Assembly: GCA_000405345.1 (NCBI GenBank)
Contig: ASPC01000046.1
Location: forward strand, 1 to 8,266
Direction: 5' to 3'
Source: Atribacteria bacterium SCGC AAA255-N14
GTDB lineage: Bacteria > Atribacterota > JS1 > SB-45 > 34-128
Length of the DNA: 8,266 nucleotides
Below the pieces are notes generated by a model, which did no database searches, was not told the DNA's origin, and saw only the letters and a list, made by a program, of their open reading frames with translations. Positions 1-3,795 of this stretch are shown here, one piece after another (the first letter of the stretch is position 1; each line of letters begins with the position of its first letter). Both the position numbers and the translations under genes were made by a program.

Positions 1-90
1 TTGGATACTTTTAGTACCTTGCCTCTTCGGCTCCTTTTCTCTTTAAAAGAAAAGGTCTCTCCTGTTACCTTTATACAGGTTACAATGTTA
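1..90 (-). promoter_or_regulatory. Glycine riboswitch, 5' part of the aptamer, truncated by the window edge
   Basis: On the minus strand the hallmark core GGAGAGA lies at 62-56. It is followed by an 8-bp hairpin (arms 55-48 and 40-33, loop 47-41), then GCCGAAGAGGCAA at 31-19. A second small hairpin follows, in which UACU at 16-13 pairs with AGUA at 9-6. This order, GGAGAGA then stem then GCCGAAGGxGCAA then stem, is the known architecture of the glycine (gcvT-type) aptamer. The expected CUCUCAGG half, which closes the core with GGAGAGA, would lie just beyond position 1. The 5' boundary near 90 is approximate. In known cases these RNAs control the glycine cleavage system or glycine/alanine transporters, so such a gene is expected outside the window on the minus strand. 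Whether this is a single or tandem aptamer cannot be seen. Confidence 0.85.
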
Positions 91-102
91 AATTTATTCA
101 AA

Positions 103-108
103 ATTATA
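103..108 (-). promoter_or_regulatory. Candidate -10 box (TATAAT) upstream of the glycine riboswitch
   Basis: A perfect TATAAT reads 108-103 on the minus strand and would place a transcription start near 96, just ahead of the aptamer. No convincing -35 hexamer is present at 16-18 bases upstream, and the flank is almost pure A/T, so a chance match is quite possible. Confidence 0.35.
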
Positions 109-184
109 TATATTTGGTTATTTTTATTTTAGAATATAAATATCAGCTTAAAATATCTTTATATATTATATACTACACTGCTTA

Positions 185-202
185 TTAAAAATCCTTCTTT
201 TT
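185..202. repeat. 18-base intergenic repeat, copy A
   Basis: Identical to 3499-3516. On the minus strand it reads AAAAAGAAGGATTTTTAA, downstream of the hydrolase terminator and upstream of the glycine riboswitch. Confidence 0.5.
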
Positions 203-217
203 CTGGAATATAATCTA

Positions 218-257
218 TAATAAAACAAAAAAGCCTTTTAGTAAAATGTCAAAAGGC
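218..257 (-). terminator. Rho-independent terminator after the alpha/beta hydrolase gene
   Basis: On the minus strand GCCTTTT (257-251) and AAAAGGC (239-233) form a perfect 7-bp stem around an 11-base loop. The run TTTTTTGTTTTA follows immediately. The T-run is only on the minus-strand side, so it ends transcription coming from the hydrolase and insulates the glycine riboswitch downstream. Confidence 0.8.
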
Positions 258-445
258 CTTAAAATTATAAATATTTTCTACCTTAACTCTTTTCTTCTCA
301 AGGTAACAGTACCACAATCAAAGCATTACGAAAAGTTAGAAAAAGTAATCGGAATATTGACCTGAGACACCTTCCCTATTTCTCTAATTTAAAATTAAAA
401 TATTAATTATCTAAGAAAATGGGATGTGTTCCTATTTATAGTTAG

Positions 446-1963
446 TTATTCCGATAAATGTTTTCTGAGCCAGTCAATGGAATAGGGGACTACTTCATCT
501 AAAAAATTAATACAAGCATGCTCGCCTTCAGGGTAGGATTTTAATTCTTTTTCTCCTACTGCCCAATCCATAAGGTAATAAGCATGTTCTAGGGGAAAGA
601 GCTTATCTTCTTCTCCGTAGATTAAAAGAAGGGGACGGTCAAGTTGTGGTACTTCTTCAATATTTATTTCACCCCATAAAAATTTAACTTCTTTTAGACT
701 ATTTGCGCCGGTAGTATAAAAAAGTCCCCTTTTTATTTTTTTCAATTCTGAAAGAGTGGGGAAATAACCGGGTGCGCTAATTACCACAGTACAACAAATT
801 CTTTTATCCAGAGCAGCTGCTCGAAATGAAAAATATCCCCCAAGGCTTATGCCATAAGTTGCTATTTTTTTAAGATCAATATTGTATTTATTATCCTCTT
901 CAAACCAGTTAATAATAGTGCTAATGGTTTTTTCATAGTCAGGGATCATTTTCATATTTTTCCACATTTCTCCTTGGCCTGGACCATCGAAAGAAAAAAC
1001 ATTAAAACCGGCCTCTACTAATAGATTCCCTAAATAGTGATTTTCAATTTCTTTTATACTGTCAAGTGAGTTGATAAGAACTACAAGAGGTCTATCTGGC
1101 TGGCTACAAAGTCGGAGATAAGCAGGAATGAAAGTCTCTCGAAAGGGTATTTCTATTCTTATTGGCCTTTTTTCTTCGGGATATAATTCAAGGGCACGTT
1201 TATAATTTTCTCTTGCTCTTTCCTGAGCTTCATTTTTCTTTTTAATATCTATATAATAAGGAAACTGGCCAACAAAAAAACACCCCGCTGCTTCATGAAA
1301 TAAATATATTGCAGTATAAATATTTTCTGCAGAAAGAGCCTCTTGAGCAAGATTTTCCAGATTTTCTCCTTCCTTTGACCATTCATCACACCAATGGTAA
1401 AAATTCTTTATTCGAGATATTACTCTTCGAGAGCGGTCCAAATCTACACCACAAAATACAAATCTATTATACCAGTCTTTATAAGTATTTTTTTCATTTA
1501 TGATAAAACGATAAGCTATTTTTTCTTTAAGAGATAATTTTTCTATTCTGGATGGTAGCGGCTCAATTTCCTTGCTAACTGTGGGCAATTTTTCACTTAT
1601 CTTTTCTTCAACTTTAGTTAAAGATTCTTCTATTATTATTTCCTCTCTTGCTTTTTCGAGAAGTTCTTGAGTAAAACCATTATTATAGACTTCTTTAGCA
1701 TAATATCTTTGGGTATCTTCTAGCAGATTTTGCAAAATGTCAATAAATTCTTTTTCATATGGGTCAAGTTCATCTAAAGAGGCGAGGTAAATATTATATA
1801 TTACCGAAGGGAATTTATCTTTAATATAATCTTTTAGATTAATCGTCTCTGAGGCAAGAATAGTAGAATTGGGGGAAGAAATTAGATTAAGGGTGAGAAT
1901 TAGGGTAATTGATAATTTTAAAAATAATTTAGTTAGAGCTAACATTTTTTCTTTTTTAAACAT
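446..1963 (-). CDS. Exported alpha/beta hydrolase, 2,6-dihydroxypseudooxynicotine hydrolase/FrsA-like
   Basis: This 505-residue protein begins with a signal-peptide-like segment: a basic start, a hydrophobic core at about 13-30 and a possible cleavage after ILA at 35-37. It therefore probably acts outside the cytoplasm. Residues 40-155 are charged and mostly helical, 160-265 form the helical cap seen in this family, and 285-505 are the alpha/beta-hydrolase core. Family signatures are LDSIKE near 300, FDGPGQGEM at 325-333 and the nucleophile elbow GISLGG with Ser373. The likely triad is completed by Asp453 (GEEDKLF) and His482 (GEHACIN). Known relatives such as DHPON hydrolase cleave C-C bonds and are roughly 360-385 residues and cytoplasmic, so the signal peptide and extra N-terminal helices are unusual. 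AGGA sits 4 bases before the ATG; a second Met at residue 7 lacks a ribosome binding site. The substrate is unknown. It may be cotranscribed with the genes upstream. Confidence 0.85.
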   Translation of the reverse strand: MFKKEKMLALTKLFLKLSITLILTLNLISSPNSTILASETINLKDYIKDKFPSVIYNIYLASLDELDPYEKEFIDILQNLLEDTQRYYAKEVYNNGFTQELLEKAREEIIIEESLTKVEEKISEKLPTVSKEIEPLPSRIEKLSLKEKIAYRFIINEKNTYKDWYNRFVFCGVDLDRSRRVISRIKNFYHWCDEWSKEGENLENLAQEALSAENIYTAIYLFHEAAGCFFVGQFPYYIDIKKKNEAQERARENYKRALELYPEEKRPIRIEIPFRETFIPAYLRLCSQPDRPLVVLINSLDSIKEIENHYLGNLLVEAGFNVFSFDGPGQGEMWKNMKMIPDYEKTISTIINWFEEDNKYNIDLKKIATYGISLGGYFSFRAAALDKRICCTVVISAPGYFPTLSELKKIKRGLFYTTGANSLKEVKFLWGEINIEEVPQLDRPLLLIYGEEDKLFPLEHAYYLMDWAVGEKELKSYPEGEHACINFLDEVVPYSIDWLRKHLSE

Positions 1964-1985
1964 TTAATCCTATTTCCTCACACAG

Positions 1986-2007
1986 ATTTCCAAAGCCCGC
2001 CAAAATT
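1986..2007. repeat. Inverted repeat, copy 2 (between the DUF6064 gene and the hydrolase gene)
   Basis: Positions 1991-2007 are the exact reverse complement of 2696-2712 (17 bases, GC-rich core GCCCGC). Four further matching pairs follow after one mismatch, extending the repeat to 1986. It lies in the roughly 100-base gap before the hydrolase start. Confidence 0.75.
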
Positions 2008-2062
2008 TTTTGATAATTATTTTATCCTTTCCCGATAAGCTTCCAATTCTTTATCAAAGTAA

Positions 2063-2425
2063 TTAAACCGTAACCCCTGTAAAAAGCAATAATAAATCTG
2101 CCCAAAGCCCAAGCATTGTTGGCGTAGAAAGACCAGAGAAAATGGCTGGAAATATAAGTAAAATAAAAATTATTTTACCTACTTTTGGTACTGCTCCTAT
2201 TAGCAATGCCAGAGAAAATATAGTTGTAGGACAAGGTGCTACACCAAATAATAGAATTTTTGGATAAAGATATCCGCTCATATATTCAATCAAAGGATAA
2301 AGGGCAAAGGCAGAAAAAATCAAAAAAAGCATGAAGTATCTTTTACCACTTGTCTCCGGAAATTTAAATTCAATTTTTCCCGTAAATATATCTATAAAAA
2401 AGAGTATTGCTATTACCAGATGCAC
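2063..2425 (-). CDS. DUF6064-like membrane protein, C-terminal fragment after a frame break
   Basis: This 120-residue fragment holds the conserved part of a DUF6064-type integral membrane protein, with about five hydrophobic segments (1-16, 30-47, 66-81, 84-101, 103-119). The family-like loop FGVAPCPTTIF spans about 60-70. The function of the family is not known. The listed start is GTG at 2425, with no clear Shine-Dalgarno. The same frame stays open upstream back to a TGA at 2455-2453, reading GVFKIGFGL directly before VHLVIAILF, so the fragment is the continuation of the ORF at 2437-2649 rather than an independent gene. An additional charged stretch, YFDKELEAYRERIK, is encoded in a third frame over the end of this one and stops at 2017. 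This is a pseudogene, a frameshifted gene or an assembly error. Confidence 0.6.
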   Translation of the reverse strand: MHLVIAILFFIDIFTGKIEFKFPETSGKRYFMLFLIFSAFALYPLIEYMSGYLYPKILLFGVAPCPTTIFSLALLIGAVPKVGKIIFILLIFPAIFSGLSTPTMLGLWADLLLLFTGVTV

Positions 2426-2436
2426 TAAACCAAAGC

Positions 2437-2649
2437 CTATTTTAAAGACCCCTCAAATGGAAACATGAATACAAGCCAAACAAAGGTAAAAGACAAATAA
2501 GCTTTCATTATTTTATTTATACCGGCGCTGGGTCTGACAAATAACAAATAGGTTAGTATAACTGCTACGACCAGTGTAATTATTTGCATAGGGAAAATTG
2601 AAACATTATAGGCACTAACATTATTCCAAAACACTTCTGCATCAATCAT
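2437..2649 (-). CDS. DUF6064-like membrane protein, N-terminal fragment before a frame break
   Basis: This is the first 70 residues of the same broken membrane protein. It starts with FWNNVSAYN and IFPMQ, resembling the F-x-x-YN-xx-(V/I)-(W/F)-P-xQ opening of DUF6064 proteins. Two membrane segments follow (about 19-38 and 49-65). The ATG at 2649 is well supported: AAGAGGTG lies at 2665-2658, eight bases upstream. The ORF ends at TAG 2439-2437, directly after a T TTA AAA heptamer (2446-2440). In the -1 frame the protein continues into 2425-2063. Reading the N-terminal frame, the middle in the -1 frame and a charged tail ending at 2017 gives 633 bases, or 210 residues, about normal for the family. 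It sits 73 bases after the DUF4242-like gene, probably in the same transcript. Confidence 0.6.
   Translation of the reverse strand: MIDAEVFWNNVSAYNVSIFPMQIITLVVAVILTYLLFVRPSAGINKIMKAYLSFTFVWLVFMFPFEGSLK
2440..2452 (-). other. Frameshift point: GGGG run and T TTA AAA slippery heptamer before a TAG stop
   Basis: The N-terminal frame reads GAG GGG TCT TTA AAA TAG. The bases at 2446-2440 fit the X XXY YYZ rule for -1 slippage (TTT/AAA/A), and shifting back by one gives AAA ATA GGC, which enters the open frame of the C-terminal fragment. Alternatively, one missing G in the GGGG run (2452-2449) would cause the same break. The sequence alone cannot decide between recoding, mutation and assembly error. 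Confidence 0.5.
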
Positions 2650-2695
2650 GAGTTATTCACCTCTTTATTTATTAATATTTTCTTTTGTAATATTT

Positions 2696-2717
2696 AATTT
2701 TGGCGGGCTTTGTAAAT
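2696..2717. repeat. Inverted repeat, copy 1 (between the DUF4242 and DUF6064 genes)
   Basis: AATTTTGGCGGGCTTTG at 2696-2712 is the exact reverse complement of 1991-2007; with one mismatch the match runs on to 2717. It lies six bases after the stop of the DUF4242-like gene. Together the copies bracket the broken DUF6064 gene. Confidence 0.75.
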
Positions 2718-2722
2718 TAAAA

Positions 2723-3001
2723 TTATCTAAAGTCTTCGGAGTTAACCATCAGATCGATCTTATAAATCCCTTCTGTGGGCAATTCTCCCGCAATTTTATT
2801 TGCTTTAGCGAGGACTTGACGGATAGATTCAGCATTTTTTGCATCAAATTCGCAATATACTTTGCCTTTCTCACGTACATACCGACTTCCAATCCAATAA
2901 GCATCAACTGTGTGATTTGCCTTCAATGCCTTCATAAAAGGTGTAGCAGCCTCCGTAGTTAACTCCTTACCTACCGGATGAATAACTAAAAATTTAGCCA
3001 T
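2723..3001 (-). CDS. Small DUF4242-like (ferredoxin-like fold) protein
   Basis: This 92-residue soluble protein has no signal peptide or membrane segment. The pattern FLVIHPV (4-10), a helix at about 16-29, a tryptophan plus SRYV region (36-42), KVYCEFDAKNAESIRQ (47-62) and a closing strand (about 78-86) resembles DUF4242 proteins. Those have a beta-alpha-beta ferredoxin-like fold, and one studied member binds nickel. Cys50 sits at the conserved YC position; metal binding here is not established. The ATG at 3001 is decided by AGGAGGTGAT at 3016-3007, a near-perfect Shine-Dalgarno six bases upstream. The gene heads a probable transcript with the DUF6064-like gene, behind a structured leader. 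The family assignment comes from pattern recognition and is moderate. Confidence 0.6.
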   Translation of the reverse strand: MAKFLVIHPVGKELTTEAATPFMKALKANHTVDAYWIGSRYVREKGKVYCEFDAKNAESIRQVLAKANKIAGELPTEGIYKIDLMVNSEDFR

Positions 3002-3101
3002 TTTTTATCACCTCCTTTGTTTTAAGTCTGCCAGGTAATTGAGATGGTATCAGTCGACTCCTCCGATACCTGTAAACGGGGAGCCAGTCTTGGTTTATCA
3101 T
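2994..3101 (-). CDS. Possible 35-residue leader peptide overlapping the DUF4242 gene start
   Basis: An ORF of 35 codons starts at ATG 3101-3099 and ends at TAA 2996-2994, overlapping the first eight bases of the downstream gene. AAGGAGGGG at 3116-3108 lies six bases before its ATG, a very strong ribosome binding site for a chance ORF. The peptide begins MINQDWLPVY and is rich in Arg and Pro, with no recognisable family. The Shine-Dalgarno and start lie in a foldable hairpin (GGGG..GCC with GGC.CCCC), which suggests translational control. It could equally be part of a non-coding leader. Confidence 0.3.
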   Translation of the reverse strand: MINQDWLPVYRYRRSRLIPSQLPGRLKTKEVIKNG

Positions 3102-3140
3102 AGGCAACCCCTCCTTATAGGTGTCAGGTAAACACGGTGG
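3018..3140 (-). promoter_or_regulatory. Candidate structured leader RNA upstream of the DUF4242 gene
   Basis: The minus-strand transcript contains CAGGUAUC (3072-3065), which has three competing partners: UACCUG at 3130-3125, GAUACC at 3051-3046 and UACCUG at 3037-3032. The first partner lies in the loop of a GUGU/ACAC hairpin (3135-3132 with 3124-3121). A separate stem pairs 3111-3108 with 3081-3078 and 3105-3103 with 3085-3083, burying a strong Shine-Dalgarno. Mutually exclusive helices of this kind are typical of riboswitches and attenuators. I recognise no known riboswitch class. The pairings are read by eye and no folding was computed. Confidence 0.45.
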
Positions 3141-3426
3141 AAGAGGAACAATGTTAATAACTTCCTATTAATGCTAATTAATTTTTACAAAATGTGAAAT
3201 CTTTTATTCGATCTAAGACTCTTAGGATTTTTTTTGTAGATTTATTGGAAGATTTGTGGTGGGGATGTGGGAATGTGTCTAACCGCTTTATTGTTGGTCA
3301 ATAATCCTAAAAATAAAAATTATCGCATATATACCTTAAAATTAGAATTTATAAGCTTTTTTTAAAACTATAAAATATTTTTAAAGAAAAAGGCAACAGA
3401 TAGTCTTTAATAATTAAAAAGATTTT

Positions 3427-3447
3427 TTACATGTAATACTCCTCCTC
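3427..3447 (-). other. Strong Shine-Dalgarno followed by ATG-TAA (start-stop element)
   Basis: On the minus strand GAGGAGGAGT (3447-3438) is followed, after an optimal short spacer, by ATG (3432-3430) and immediately by TAA (3429-3427). No frame after it stays open. It may be a ribosome-parking element, a relic of a lost gene, or chance. Confidence 0.35.
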
Positions 3448-3498
3448 ATTACTTTTAAATTTTATTCTTACTCTTAATAATTACATATAACAAAACTT

Positions 3499-3516
3499 TT
3501 AAAAATCCTTCTTTTT
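3499..3516. repeat. 18-base intergenic repeat, copy B
   Basis: TTAAAAATCCTTCTTTTT occurs here and at 185-202 in the same orientation. About 20 further bases on the high side are similar but diverged. Both copies lie downstream of a minus-strand gene or operon. The function is unknown. Confidence 0.5.
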
Positions 3517-3664
3517 TAGAAAAATAATTTGATAAAAAATTACTGAAAATGAATATTATGGTATTGCAGGGTCTACAACTAAGGGTATCATTTGTTGAAA
3601 GTTTTCTGCATCATTTACAAAATAATAAAAGAAAAAGCACGCACCTTACCTATCAGATGACTAA

Positions 3665-3766
3665 TTATTTTTTTACTGTAAGTATATTGGGAAGTAAACC
3701 ATCGGCTCCATATCCTTGAATATAAAAAGTTTCGGCAAGTAAGGTAAAGCCTTTTTTAGTTTTCAT
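3665..3766 (-). CDS. Possible small 33-residue protein or gene remnant after the RND gene
   Basis: An ORF of 33 codons starts at ATG 3766-3764 and ends at TAA 3667-3665. AAGAGG at 3780-3775 lies eight bases before the ATG, and the gap from the RND stop is 29 bases, so it would be the third ORF of the efflux transcript. It begins MKTKKGFTLLAET and continues FYIQGYGADGLLPN. The opening recalls a prepilin leader (KGFTLL-E) but lacks the rest of a pilin. Twenty bases after its stop, a second open stretch in another frame (3645-3556) encodes VNDAENFQQMIPLVVDPAIP and then stops. The pair may therefore be a decayed gene of about 70 codons. I do not recognise a family. Confidence 0.3.
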   Translation of the reverse strand: MKTKKGFTLLAETFYIQGYGADGLLPNILTVKK

Positions 3767-3795
3767 TAGCTATTCCTCTTCGGCTCTTTTTTTTA

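Larger units (their letters stand above)
3141..3664. other. Gene-poor AT-rich spacer
   Basis: This stretch has no convincing protein gene. It holds a short G-rich patch (about 3250-3283), a weak hairpin with an 8-T tail on the plus strand (3213-3235), an ATG-TAA start-stop behind a strong Shine-Dalgarno (3447-3427, minus), one copy of an 18-base repeat (3499-3516) and a 29-codon coding-like fragment (3645-3556, minus). The promoter of the DUF4242 transcript should lie at its low end, but no clear hexamer pair stands out. Confidence 0.6.

Noticed and set aside
246..365. Plus-strand ORF of 39 codons beginning MSKGLKIIN
   Set aside because: Its start lies inside the terminator hairpin, it has no ribosome binding site and its first half is A/T spacer. 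The second half is noted only as a possible scar.
2063..2649. Two independent small membrane-protein genes
   Set aside because: The second fragment has only a weak GTG start, its frame is open back past the first fragment's stop, and the two halves together match one family's order.
2648..2962. Plus-strand ORF of 104 codons opposite the DUF4242-like gene
   Set aside because: It is antisense to a gene with a near-perfect ribosome binding site, has no Shine-Dalgarno of its own and does not look like a known protein.
3213..3235. Plus-strand hairpin CTAAG-ACT-CTTAG with an 8-T tail
   Set aside because: The stem is only five mostly A/T pairs and no plus-strand gene precedes it, so a working terminator is not supported.
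3665..3766. Prepilin-like leader (KGFTLL) in the 33-codon ORF
   Set aside because: The expected long hydrophobic helix after the cleavage site is absent and the ORF ends after 33 residues.
3775..3786. Second copy of the 12-mer GAGCCGAAGAGG from the glycine riboswitch core, before the 33-codon ORF
   Set aside because: The GGAGAGA half, its stem and the following GCAA are missing, so it is not a glycine aptamer. It more likely serves as the ribosome binding region of the small ORF.
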